Translations under genes and position numbers: made by a program
Notes under the pieces: model-generated
What the model saw: only the letters and a program-made list of their open reading frames with translations
What the model was told of the DNA's origin: nothing
The model's database searches: none
Part shown: in pieces, positions 8,703 to 16,543 of the stretch
Layout: every line of letters begins with the position of its first letter
Numbering within the stretch: the stretch's first letter is position 1
Source of the DNA: Boseongicola sp.
GTDB lineage: Bacteria > Pseudomonadota > Alphaproteobacteria > Rhodobacterales > Rhodobacteraceae
DNA length: 60,065 bases
Assembly: GCA_028824715.1 (NCBI GenBank)
Contig: JAPPCV010000011.1
Coordinates: forward strand, 1 to 60,065
Direction of reading: 5' to 3'

Positions 8703-9473
8703 GTGGCCGCGGACGCGCTCTTGCAGCTTCGTGGCGTCACCAAGCGATTCGGGGGCTTCACGGCGGTGGACGCGATCTCATTCGACCTGCCGCGCGGCGT
8801 GATCGGCGGGCTGATCGGGCCGAACGGCGCCGGCAAGACGACGCTCTTCAACACCGTGGCCGGGCTGACGCGGCTGGATGAAGGCGAGGTGCTCCTGGAT
8901 GCCGCGCCGATCCAGAACCTCCCGCCGCACCGGATATTTGCCGAAGGCCTGTCCCGGACGTTCCAGATTCCGCGTCCGTTTCCCGAAATGTCGGTTCTTG
9001 AGAACGTGATGCTGGTTCCGCTCGGGCAATCGGGCGAGCGGTTCTGGAACAATTGGCTGCGGTCCGCAACGGTGGCGCGGGAAGAGCGCGCGGCGCGAGC
9101 GCGGGCGGACGAGATCATTGATTTCTGCCGATTGGCCAGCGTGCGCAACGATCAGGCGGGCACGTTGTCGGGCGGCCAGCTGAAACTGCTCGAGCTTGCG
9201 CGCGTTCTCATGGCCGACCCGAAGATCATCCTTCTTGACGAACCCGCAGCCGGCGTGAACCCGTCCTTGATGTTGACGCTGGTCGACCAGATCAAGGCGC
9301 TGAACCGGCGCGGCCACACGTTCCTGATCATCGAGCACAACATGGACGTGGTCATGTCGATCTGCGATCCGATCTTCGTGATGGCGCAGGGACGGCTGCT
9401 CTACGAAGGCGACTCCGCAGGCGCGCGCCGCGACCCGGCCGTGCTGGATGCCTACCTGGGAGACCTGCCGTGA
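8703..9473 (+). CDS. livG: Branched-chain-type ABC importer ATPase (LivG)
   Basis: A 256-residue ABC ATPase of the LivG class. Walker A GPNGAGKTT, signature LSGGQLKLLELAR, Walker B KIILLDEPAAGVNP and the H-loop IIEHNMD are all present, and the insertion between Walker A and signature has the length usual for LivG. GTG start at 8703, two bases after the reductase stop. With LivF it powers the LivHM channel importing an amino-acid-like solute. Overlaps livF by 4 bp (GTGA). Confidence 0.93.
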   Translation: MAADALLQLRGVTKRFGGFTAVDAISFDLPRGVIGGLIGPNGAGKTTLFNTVAGLTRLDEGEVLLDAAPIQNLPPHRIFAEGLSRTFQIPRPFPEMSVLENVMLVPLGQSGERFWNNWLRSATVAREERAARARADEIIDFCRLASVRNDQAGTLSGGQLKLLELARVLMADPKIILLDEPAAGVNPSLMLTLVDQIKALNRRGHTFLIIEHNMDVVMSICDPIFVMAQGRLLYEGDSAGARRDPAVLDAYLGDLP

Positions 9474-10222
9474 CCGCGCCGCATGTGCTGGAGGCCCGCG
9501 ACGTGATTGCCGGCTACGCGCCCGACCTGCCGATCCTGCACGGGGTTTCCGTCCATGTGGATGCGGGCGAAGTCGTGTCGATCATCGGCCCGAACGGTTC
9601 CGGGAAGTCGACCCTGGTCAAGGCGATCGCGGGACTGGTACGAGTGTCGGCCGGCAACGTTCGGCTCGACGGGCGCGACATCACCGGCGTCGCCGCGCAC
9701 AAGCTGGCCGCCGAGGGCGTGGGCTACGTGCCCCAGACCGGGAACGTCTTTGCAACGCTGACCGTCCGCGAGAATCTCGTGATCGGCGGCGCGCCGCTGG
9801 CCAAGGCGGCTGCGTTGGATCGGATCGAGGAGATCTGCACCATCTATCCGATCCTGGAGGAGCGGATGCACGACAAGGCGGGCTCGCTTTCGGGAGGCCA
9901 GCGGCAGATCCTCGCCGTCGCCCGCGCGTTGCTGACCAAGCCAAGGCTGATGCTTCTGGACGAGCCGACCGCGAGCCTCTCTCCGATGGCGGCAGGCGAG
10001 CTCTTCGACGCGGTGCGCACCTTGGCGGAGGGCGGGGCGGCGGTGCTGATGGTCGAGCAGAACGTCAAGGCGGCTTTGCGCATGTCGGATCGGGGCCATG
10101 TTCTGGCCGAAGGGCGGAACCGGATCGAGGGACCGGCCGCCGACCTGCTGGCGGACGAGGGGATCGGAGAGATCTTTCTCGGCTTCAGGCGCGACGCGGC
10201 GTGGAAGGAGGGCGCGGGATGA
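9470..10222 (+). CDS. livF: Branched-chain-type ABC importer ATPase (LivF)
   Basis: A 250-residue ATPase with Walker A GPNGSGKST, signature LSGGQRQILAVAR, Walker B LMLLDEPTASLSP and VEQNVKAAL, the last typical of LivF. GTG start overlaps livG by 4 bp, and its own stop overlaps livH by 4 bp, so translation of the transporter genes is tightly coupled. It pairs with LivG as the heterodimeric motor of this importer. Confidence 0.93.
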   Translation: MTAPHVLEARDVIAGYAPDLPILHGVSVHVDAGEVVSIIGPNGSGKSTLVKAIAGLVRVSAGNVRLDGRDITGVAAHKLAAEGVGYVPQTGNVFATLTVRENLVIGGAPLAKAAALDRIEEICTIYPILEERMHDKAGSLSGGQRQILAVARALLTKPRLMLLDEPTASLSPMAAGELFDAVRTLAEGGAAVLMVEQNVKAALRMSDRGHVLAEGRNRIEGPAADLLADEGIGEIFLGFRRDAAWKEGAG

Positions 10223-11130
10223 TCCTGCAGCACATCGCGGACGGGATCCTGAGCGGCGCCATCGTCGCGCTGGGCGCAATCGGCCTGAGCTTCACCATGA
10301 AGATGCTGCGCTTCGCCAATTTCTCGCATTCCGAACTGCTCACTTGGGGTGCCTACAGCGCACTTGTCTTCCTGGCGTTCTTTTCGAGCTTCGGCGGATT
10401 CTTCGACCAGACCATCGGTCCCTTCTCTTTCGGGGCGGACCTTTTGCTCGCGATGCTGTGCGCCTGCATCGCCACCTCGATCATCGCGCTCCTGCTGCAC
10501 CGCTTCGTGTTCGAGCGGCTCAGCCGCATGGCGGGGCACATGACCATGGTCTTTGCCAGCTTCGGCGTGGCGCTCACCCTCAGGCACCTGGTGGTGCTGA
10601 TCTGGGGTTCCGACCCGATCTACTATTCCAGGGAGCTGCAGTTCGCGATTCTCCTTCCCGGCAACGTGCGCGTGATGCCCGACCAGGTCTTCCTCCTGGG
10701 CCTGACCGTGGTCGTGGTCATCGCGCTGCATCTCTTCATGTCCCGCTCGCGAACCGGCATCGCCATGCGAGGCGTTGCCGAGAGCCCCGACCTCGCCCGG
10801 GCAAGCGGCGTCAATGTAGACCGGATCATCACGTGGGTCTGGGCGATCGGCGCTTCCGGCGCGGCGATCGGCGGCGTGCTCTATGGCATGACCGTGCAGC
10901 TGCGGCCGGAGCTTGGATTCAGCCTGATACTGCCGCTCTTCGCCGCCGCGATCCTTGGCGGCACGGGCAGCCTGTACGGCGCCGTCCTGGGCGGGCTGAT
11001 CGTGGGGCTGTCGGAAAACCTCTCGGTGATGGTAATCCCCACGACCTACAAGCCCGCGGTGCCGTTCCTGCTGATCCTCGCGATCCTCTACTTCCGGCCC
11101 GAGGGCATATTCGGAGAGCGTTCGAGATGA
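10219..11130 (+). CDS. livH: Branched-chain-type ABC importer permease (LivH)
   Basis: A 303-residue inner-membrane permease with about eight hydrophobic segments. It opens ILQHIADGILSGAIVALGAI and contains RTGIAMRGVAESPDLARASGVNVD, the LivH coupling-helix region that contacts the ATPases. ATG start 10219 overlaps livF by 4 bp. It ends overlapping livM by 4 bp. Forms the translocation path with LivM. Confidence 0.93.
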   Translation: MILQHIADGILSGAIVALGAIGLSFTMKMLRFANFSHSELLTWGAYSALVFLAFFSSFGGFFDQTIGPFSFGADLLLAMLCACIATSIIALLLHRFVFERLSRMAGHMTMVFASFGVALTLRHLVVLIWGSDPIYYSRELQFAILLPGNVRVMPDQVFLLGLTVVVVIALHLFMSRSRTGIAMRGVAESPDLARASGVNVDRIITWVWAIGASGAAIGGVLYGMTVQLRPELGFSLILPLFAAAILGGTGSLYGAVLGGLIVGLSENLSVMVIPTTYKPAVPFLLILAILYFRPEGIFGERSR

Positions 11131-12074
11131 TCGGGCTGGTCTCCTACATCGTCTTTTTCCTGATCCTGTCGCTGATATTCGGCATCGCCGTGCTCGGGCT
11201 CAACCTGCAATGGGGCTTTACCGGGCTCTTCAACGCCGGTGTCGCCGGCTTCACCGCGATCGGCGCCTACACGATGGCGATTCTCACCGGCCCGGCTCGG
11301 GACGCGGTTCTCGGCGGGTTCGAACTGCCATTTGTCGTCGGACTGATTGGCGCGATGATGGCCTCTGGCATAGGTGCCGTCATCGTCGGACTCGCCACAT
11401 TGAAGCTCAGGCACGAATACCTTGCCGTCGCCACCTTCGGGATTGCGGTGACCATTCAGCTCGTCTGCCTGAACTGGGAGTACCTTACCGGCGGCACGCT
11501 CGGCCTGATTGGCATTCCGAACCCGTCCAAGGCCTGGGCCGACGGGCCGCTGGCGCAGAACGCGCTCTACCTGCTCGTGGTCCTGGTCGTGGTCGGGCTG
11601 ACCTTCGCCGCTCTGGAGAGGATCGTCAAATCGCCTTGGGGCCGGATGCTGAAGGCAATTCGCGAGGACGATATCGCCGCCGCCAGCCTTGGCAAGTCGC
11701 CGGAGCGGGTGCGCCTCGAGGCCTTCGTGCTTGGCTGCATGATAATGGGGCTTTCGGGTGCTCTCTACGTCTCGTTCATCGGCTATGTCAGCCCCTGGGA
11801 CTTCCTGCCGATCGTGACGTTTCAGATCTGGACCATGCTGATTGTCGGCGGCAGCGCCAACAATCGCGGAGCGCTTCTTGGCGCATTGATCGTCTGGGGC
11901 GTCTGGACCATGAGCGGCTTCGTCATATCGCGCGTGGTTCCGTCGGAGATCCAGGCCCAGGGCGGCGCGATGCAAGCCGTGTTGATCGGCCTGATCCTGG
12001 TCGTTACGCTGCTGATCCGCCCGCGCGGCCTGATAGGGGAGGAGCTGCATGTTTCGCGCCACGCACGGTCGTAA
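11127..12074 (+). CDS. livM: Branched-chain-type ABC importer permease (LivM)
   Basis: A 315-residue permease. Features are NLQWGFTGLFNAGVAGFTAIGAY near residue 30, LKLRHEYLAVATFGIAV, and the cytoplasmic loop SPWGRMLKAIREDDIAAASLG that docks on the ATPase; it ends with the RPRGLIG motif common in LivM. ATG start overlaps livH. A 114-bp gap follows before the binding-protein gene, which could carry a secondary promoter. Confidence 0.93.
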   Translation: MIGLVSYIVFFLILSLIFGIAVLGLNLQWGFTGLFNAGVAGFTAIGAYTMAILTGPARDAVLGGFELPFVVGLIGAMMASGIGAVIVGLATLKLRHEYLAVATFGIAVTIQLVCLNWEYLTGGTLGLIGIPNPSKAWADGPLAQNALYLLVVLVVVGLTFAALERIVKSPWGRMLKAIREDDIAAASLGKSPERVRLEAFVLGCMIMGLSGALYVSFIGYVSPWDFLPIVTFQIWTMLIVGGSANNRGALLGALIVWGVWTMSGFVISRVVPSEIQAQGGAMQAVLIGLILVVTLLIRPRGLIGEELHVSRHARS

Positions 12075-12188
12075 CGGTGGACAAAGCGGCGAAGACGGGG
12101 TTTGATCTACGGCGCTACGGAAATTGGCCCGCCTAGTGCGGGACATCAGGCCGGTGCAAGTGCCCGGCCCATACACATGGAGGTGCAC

Positions 12189-13451
12189 ATGTTGCAGAAA
12201 TACGGATTGGCGGCAGCTGCCGCCGCGCTCATCGGGATCGGTTCTTCGGCCCACGCCGCGGACTGCCCGGTCAAGCTCGGAGCGATCTTGCCGGTCAGCG
12301 GGCCGATGGGCCAGGTGGGCGAGCGGATCGCCGAGACCGGTCTCTTTGCGGTCGAGCAGTTCAACGAGGCCGGAGGCGTTCTGGGCTGTCCGGTCGAGTA
12401 CGTGCTGCGCGACACGCAGGGCCAGTCGGCGGTCGGCGTGGACGCCGCGAAGAGCCTCGTCGACCTCGACGGCGTGCAGGCGCTGATCGGCGCCGTGTCC
12501 TCGGGCGTCAGCCTGCCGGTCCTGACGTCGGTCGCCGTGCCGTCCAAGGTCGTGCAGGTTTCCTGCTGCTCGTCGTCCGAGAGCTTCACGGCGCTCGCCG
12601 AGGAGGGCAAGACCGAGGGCTACTGGTTCCGCACCTACGCAACCAACCGCAGCCAGTCCGCCATCGGCGCAAAGCTGACCGTCGACAGCGGTTTCAAGAA
12701 CACCGCAGTCATCTACGTCAACACAGACTTCGGTGTCGGGCTCGCCAAGCGGTTCGAGCAGGACATCGCCAGGCTTGGCGGTTCGATCAGCTCCATGGTG
12801 GCCTACAACGAGAGCCAGCAAAGCTATCGTGCGGAGGTCACGAAGGCGCTGGAGGGCAATCCGGATTCGCTCTACCTCGTGGCCTTCCCGGTGGACGGCG
12901 CCACGATCACCCGCGAATGGCTGGCCCTTGGCGGCACCGACAACCTGATCGTGAACAACTCGCTGCGGTCGGACGACTACTTTCAGGCGGTGGGTCCGCA
13001 GTTCCTGCAGAACCTGCAGGGCTATGACAGCGCCCAGCCGCGCCTGCCTTCGGTCGACTCGTTCAACGAGATGTTCGAGGCGCGGTTCGACAGCCCGCCG
13101 AACGGTCCTGGCCTGCACTCCGTCTATGACGCGGTGACGGTGGTTCTCCTGGCAATGGAAGCTTCCGGCGACATCACCGGCGACAACATTCGCGACAATA
13201 TCCGCCTTGTCACTTCGCCGGACGGGATCGAGGTCTATCCTGGCCCCGAAGGCATCGCGCGCGCCAAGGAGCTTTTGGCGGACGGCAAGACAATCCGATA
13301 TGTCGGTGCCACAGGTGCCTTGTCATTCGACAGGAACGGCGACGTGCAGGCGCCGAAGATGACGTGGAAGCTTGACGGCGACGAGAATGTCGAGACCGGC
13401 TACTTGAGCACCGCGGAGGTCGCCGAACTGATCAAGATGCTCGACGAATAG
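12189..13451 (+). CDS. Branched-chain-type solute-binding protein (LivK/periplasmic binding fold type I)
   Basis: A 420-residue periplasmic receptor. The start ATG 12189 is preceded at 4 bp by GGAGGT; an earlier in-frame ATG at 12177 has no ribosome site. The signal peptide is MLQKYGLAAAAAALIGIGSSAHA, with cleavage after AHA. The mature part begins DCPVKLGAILPVSGPMGQVGE, the standard start of family-1 receptors, followed by AGGVLGCPVEYVLRDTQ. The CC pair in VSCCSSSESF lies at the ligand-pocket loop. Ligand unknown: probably an amino acid, amide or aromatic acid rather than assuredly leucine. A terminator-like hairpin follows. Confidence 0.9.
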   Translation: MLQKYGLAAAAAALIGIGSSAHAADCPVKLGAILPVSGPMGQVGERIAETGLFAVEQFNEAGGVLGCPVEYVLRDTQGQSAVGVDAAKSLVDLDGVQALIGAVSSGVSLPVLTSVAVPSKVVQVSCCSSSESFTALAEEGKTEGYWFRTYATNRSQSAIGAKLTVDSGFKNTAVIYVNTDFGVGLAKRFEQDIARLGGSISSMVAYNESQQSYRAEVTKALEGNPDSLYLVAFPVDGATITREWLALGGTDNLIVNNSLRSDDYFQAVGPQFLQNLQGYDSAQPRLPSVDSFNEMFEARFDSPPNGPGLHSVYDAVTVVLLAMEASGDITGDNIRDNIRLVTSPDGIEVYPGPEGIARAKELLADGKTIRYVGATGALSFDRNGDVQAPKMTWKLDGDENVETGYLSTAEVAELIKMLDE

Positions 13452-13467
13452 TCGGCTGGCACGATCC

Positions 13468-13493
13468 GGGGGGCGTCGCGGCGCCCCCCTTTT
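13468..13493 (+). terminator. Intercistronic terminator/attenuator after the binding-protein gene
   Basis: Perfect 8-bp stem GGGGGGCG / CGCCCCCC with a 6-base loop, followed by TTTT. It lies 17 bp after the binding-protein stop and 20 bp before the RidA-family start, so it probably sets the ratio of receptor to downstream enzymes, or protects receptor mRNA, rather than ending all transcription. Confidence 0.7.
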
Positions 13494-13512
13494 CCTGCAT
13501 AGGGAGGGCGCA

Positions 13513-13914
13513 ATGGCCGGCAAGCGCAGCCATGTGTTCAGCGGGTCGGTCTATGAAGAGATGGCCGGGTATTCCCGTGCCGTCGTCGTGGATGACCGGA
13601 TTTTCGTGTCGGGCACCGTTGGCGTCGATTTCGCGACCGGCGAGATGCCCGAAGGGGCGGACGCGCAGGCCGCCACGGCGCTCGACACCATCGAGACTGC
13701 GCTGGCCGAGGCGGGCTCCGGCCTGCACGACGTTGTCCGGGTGCGTGCCTACTTGACTGATGCGGACGACGTAACCGCGATCGCGGCCGTCCTGAAGGCC
13801 CGCATCGGCTTTGCCCGCCCGGCAAACACGACGGTTTGCGCGCCGCTTGTCGTGCCCGGTGCCCGGGTTGAAATCGAGGTCGAGGCGATCCGCGGCTCTG
13901 GCACGCCTGCATGA
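13513..13914 (+). CDS. RidA-family (YjgF/UK114) protein, non-canonical
   Basis: A 133-residue Rid-family protein: IFVSGTVGVDFATGEM, then AQAATALDTIETALAEAGSGL, and GARVEIEVEA at the end. Canonical RidA hydrolyses reactive enamine/imine intermediates using an arginine (Arg105 in E. coli). By ungapped alignment from the shared P-A to V-E-I-E, the equivalent here is leucine, so it is more likely one of the Rid subfamilies with another or unknown activity. GGGAGGG lies 7 bp before the ATG. It overlaps the next gene by 4 bp. Its co-occurrence with another Rid domain two genes on suggests a pathway with unstable imine or enol intermediates. Confidence 0.88.
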   Translation: MAGKRSHVFSGSVYEEMAGYSRAVVVDDRIFVSGTVGVDFATGEMPEGADAQAATALDTIETALAEAGSGLHDVVRVRAYLTDADDVTAIAAVLKARIGFARPANTTVCAPLVVPGARVEIEVEAIRGSGTPA

Positions 13915-14345
13915 GCTGCGACACGGCCTTCATTCGTATCAGGCGTCCAGCGGACGAGGTCTTCGCCTTCATGGCAGACCCGAAGAAAATGAACCTATGG
14001 TCATTCGGCACATGGCGGACCGAGATCGATGGCACCGGGCTGGTACGTGGAACCTCCATCAAGGACGGCGCCGTGATCTACGTGCGGATCGAAGCCCATC
14101 CGGAACAGCGGCTGATCGACTACCATGTGGGCGCCGCGCCGGACAGCCTGTCTCCACGCATCTTCGGGCGGGTGACGCCCGAGGCCGTCTTCGGCGACGG
14201 CCTGGGCGCCGGGCTGGCATTGACGGTCTTTCGCACTCCCGAAATGGACGATGCGCGATGGGACAGCCTGACCGCCATCCATCGGGTCGAACTGGACATC
14301 GTCAAGTCGGCGCTGGAGACCGGCCATGACCATCGCACCGCCTGA
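13911..14345 (+). CDS. SRPBCC-family protein
   Basis: A 144-residue protein whose start (AFIRIRRPADEVFAFMADPKKMNLWSFGTWRTE) is typical of the polyketide-cyclase/START-like SRPBCC superfamily, which forms a deep pocket for hydrophobic or aromatic ligands. The exact role (cyclase, aromatase, carrier or dehydratase) cannot be told from the sequence. It overlaps the RidA gene by 4 bp and the fusion gene by 20 bp, so it is translated as part of the same enzyme block. Confidence 0.75.
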   Translation: MSCDTAFIRIRRPADEVFAFMADPKKMNLWSFGTWRTEIDGTGLVRGTSIKDGAVIYVRIEAHPEQRLIDYHVGAAPDSLSPRIFGRVTPEAVFGDGLGAGLALTVFRTPEMDDARWDSLTAIHRVELDIVKSALETGHDHRTA

Positions 14346-15783
14346 CAGGGTCCGCCTGACCGACGAGTTGGCCATGAGCCGCATCCTGACCGGCCTTTGG
14401 CAAGTCGCGGACATGGAGCGCGACGGCACGGACCTGGATCCTGACAAGGCTGCCGATCACCTTGCCCTCTATGTCGAGAGCGGCTTTGACACGTTCGACA
14501 TGGCGGATCACTACGGCAGCGCCGAGATCATTGCCTCTCGTCTCCTGCAACGACGTCCCAACGCGCTGGCCTTCACCAAATGGTGCCCGCCGCCCGGCCC
14601 GATGTCGCCGGAAACCGTTCGTGCCGGGGTCCAGGAGAGGTTGGACCGGCTCGGGGTCGCGCGAATCGACCTTCTGCAATTCCACTGGTGGAGCTTCGAG
14701 CACCCCGCCTGGCTTGACGCGCTGCATGAACTCGCGACGTTGCGCGAGGAGGGGCTGATCCGCGAGATCGGCGTGACCAATTTCGACGCGGCGCATCTGC
14801 ACCTGGCGCTGGCTGACGGCGTTCCGGTCCGGACCAACCAGGTCGTCTGCTCGCTGCTGGACCGCCGTTTCACCGGGCCGCTGGCAGAGACCTGCGCGCG
14901 CCACGGCGTGGACTTGCTTGCCTATGGCACTGTCTGCGGCGGCTTTCTGTCCGAGAGATGGCTGGGCCGGCCAGAGCCGGAGGACGCGCCCGACTGGAGC
15001 AAGATGAAATACCGCCGATTCATCGAGGCCGCCGGCGGCTGGAAGGCCTATCAGGCGGTTCTCTCCGCCGCTGCCGAGGTTGCAGTGAAGCACGGCGTCT
15101 CGGTGACAAACGTCGCGACGCGCTGGGTCCTGGAACAGTCCCATGTCGCGGGCGTCATCATAGGCGTCCGGCCCGGCGAACGCGATCACCGCGCTGACAA
15201 CGCCCAGCTCTTCGGGTTTTCCCTCGATGACGAGGACCGCGCGGTCCTGGCCAGGGCATTCGCTGGCACCGAATCGATTCCCGGCGACTGCGGCGACGAA
15301 TACCGAACGCCGCCGTTCCTTACGGCCAGCGGCGACCTGAGCCACCACCTGGGCACCGTCCCCTCCGCCTACGACACCGACACGATGCCGGGACGTCCCG
15401 AGATGCGTCGCGCGATGTCGGGCAGCAAATGGGAGACCATTGCCGGCTATTGCCGGGCCCGGCGCGTGGGGGAACGAATCCTGGTCTCGGGGACCACGGC
15501 GACGGCAGGGGCCGACCGCGTCGTGGCGCAGGGCGATGCGGCCGCACAGACGACCTACGTCATCGACAAGATCATCGGTGCTGTCAGCGCCCTCGGCGGA
15601 ACGGTTGAAGACATCGTACGCACCCGCATCTACCTGACGGACATCGCCGACACCGAAGCCGTCAGCGCCGCCCATGGCCGCGTTTTCGGCGCCTTGAAGC
15701 CCGCCAACACCTTGGTCGCGGTGAACGATCTGGCCGGCGACTACCTGGTTGAAATCGAGGCCGAGGCAATCGTCAGCGCCTAG
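14326..15783 (+). CDS. Fusion: aldo/keto reductase + RidA-family domain
   Basis: A 485-residue two-domain protein. Residues 1-330 are an aldo/keto reductase with the tetrad in FDMADHYGS (Asp, Tyr), AFTKW (Lys) and LLQFHWWSF (His), then IREIGVTNFDAAHL. Residues about 364-485 are a Rid domain (RILVSGTTAT, VRTRIYLTD, LVEIEAEA). The Arg105 equivalent in the Rid part is aspartate by eye, so classical imine deaminase activity is doubtful. No internal stop or ribosome site separates the domains. The fusion suggests the reductase product or substrate passes to the Rid domain. Its stop overlaps the stop of the opposite-strand gene. Confidence 0.88.
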   Translation: MTIAPPDRVRLTDELAMSRILTGLWQVADMERDGTDLDPDKAADHLALYVESGFDTFDMADHYGSAEIIASRLLQRRPNALAFTKWCPPPGPMSPETVRAGVQERLDRLGVARIDLLQFHWWSFEHPAWLDALHELATLREEGLIREIGVTNFDAAHLHLALADGVPVRTNQVVCSLLDRRFTGPLAETCARHGVDLLAYGTVCGGFLSERWLGRPEPEDAPDWSKMKYRRFIEAAGGWKAYQAVLSAAAEVAVKHGVSVTNVATRWVLEQSHVAGVIIGVRPGERDHRADNAQLFGFSLDDEDRAVLARAFAGTESIPGDCGDEYRTPPFLTASGDLSHHLGTVPSAYDTDTMPGRPEMRRAMSGSKWETIAGYCRARRVGERILVSGTTATAGADRVVAQGDAAAQTTYVIDKIIGAVSALGGTVEDIVRTRIYLTDIADTEAVSAAHGRVFGALKPANTLVAVNDLAGDYLVEIEAEAIVSA

Positions 15784-16145
15784 CTGTCCGTCTCCCAATA
15801 TGGCTTCGAGCGCGCGTCTGGCAGTCCCGTCGTCTCTGCATGGGAGAACCGCCGCGTGCCGATCCGCGTGATCCGGAACCGCCCGCCGCAATGCGGATCC
15901 GGGCAGGCGACCTCGGCGTCCGTCGACATCCAGTCGTTCGGGTCGGTGTCGCGCTGCTTGGCGGGCAAGAGCGGCAGCACCGCGGCGAGCGCATACATCG
16001 ATATCCTCTGCCCCTTGGCGAAGACAAGGTTCTCTCCCTCGACGGTGAAGGACTCGCCCTCGATGTGTCGGCAGACTGGCTGCCGGCCATCCAGAACGAC
16101 CTCGACCCTCAGGTCATGGAGAACGAATTCGTCGTCGTTTTTCAC
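15780..16145 (-). CDS. TIGR04076-like small protein
   Basis: A 121-residue protein with VEVVLDGRQPVCRHIEGESF, RISMYALAAVLPLLPAKQR, NDWMSTDAEVACPDPHCGGRFRI. This resembles the TIGR04076 family of unknown function, often found beside catabolic enzymes. The single cysteine in VCRH and the CPDPHC pair could bind metal. The start is taken as GTG 16145, with AAGGAGGGGG 9 bp upstream; no suitable ATG exists upstream in frame with a site. The end is tail-to-tail with the fusion gene, overlapping by 3 bp, so no terminator separates them. Confidence 0.7.
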   Translation of the reverse strand: MKNDDEFVLHDLRVEVVLDGRQPVCRHIEGESFTVEGENLVFAKGQRISMYALAAVLPLLPAKQRDTDPNDWMSTDAEVACPDPHCGGRFRITRIGTRRFSHAETTGLPDARSKPYWETDS

Positions 16146-16543
16146 GCTGGAATGCCCCCTCCTTGAATTTCGCCGGAACGCCCGAAAGCGCGCCGGATGT
16201 TCTGGAATTGAACACTTGGTTTCCGCTGATAGCAATTGGACGGGGCACCTTTCCGCTGTAACGGCCCGCTGTCGATGTTTGGCAAGGCATCCGCGCGACC
16301 CGCTGGGCGCATGAATACGGTGTCGGTTCCCGCCTCCATCCTGTTGGGAATCCTGGGCGATCACGAATGGCCGGAAAAGGTTGCCGTTACGTCCTGGGCC
16401 AATTGCACCATCATCTTCGCGTCGAATGGCAACGGCGTTGATGACGTTCACGGGCATCTTCCCGGCGCGGCGGCCTTGTCTACCGAACTCTAGGATAGTA
16501 TAGCAAGAAATGCTATACATTGTTACAGATTGACAGAGACCCT
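16146..16543. other. Intergenic region with promoter(s), no gene seen
   Basis: About 400 bp between divergent genes. The open frames are short and lack ribosome sites. The right end carries a perfect palindrome (own entry) just ahead of the AAA ATPase and is AT-richer than the rest. Confidence 0.5.
16498..16518. promoter_or_regulatory. Palindrome upstream of the AAA ATPase gene (probable operator)
   Basis: GTATAGCA-AGAAA-TGCTATAC: perfect 8-bp arms with a 5-base spacer, ending 25 bp before the ATG at 16544. Too AT-rich and wrongly placed for a terminator; the TATAGC half-sites resemble operators of small helix-turn-helix repressors. No such regulator is adjacent, so the binder could be encoded elsewhere, or the ATPase's own C-terminal winged-helix-like part could bind it. 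Confidence 0.6.
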
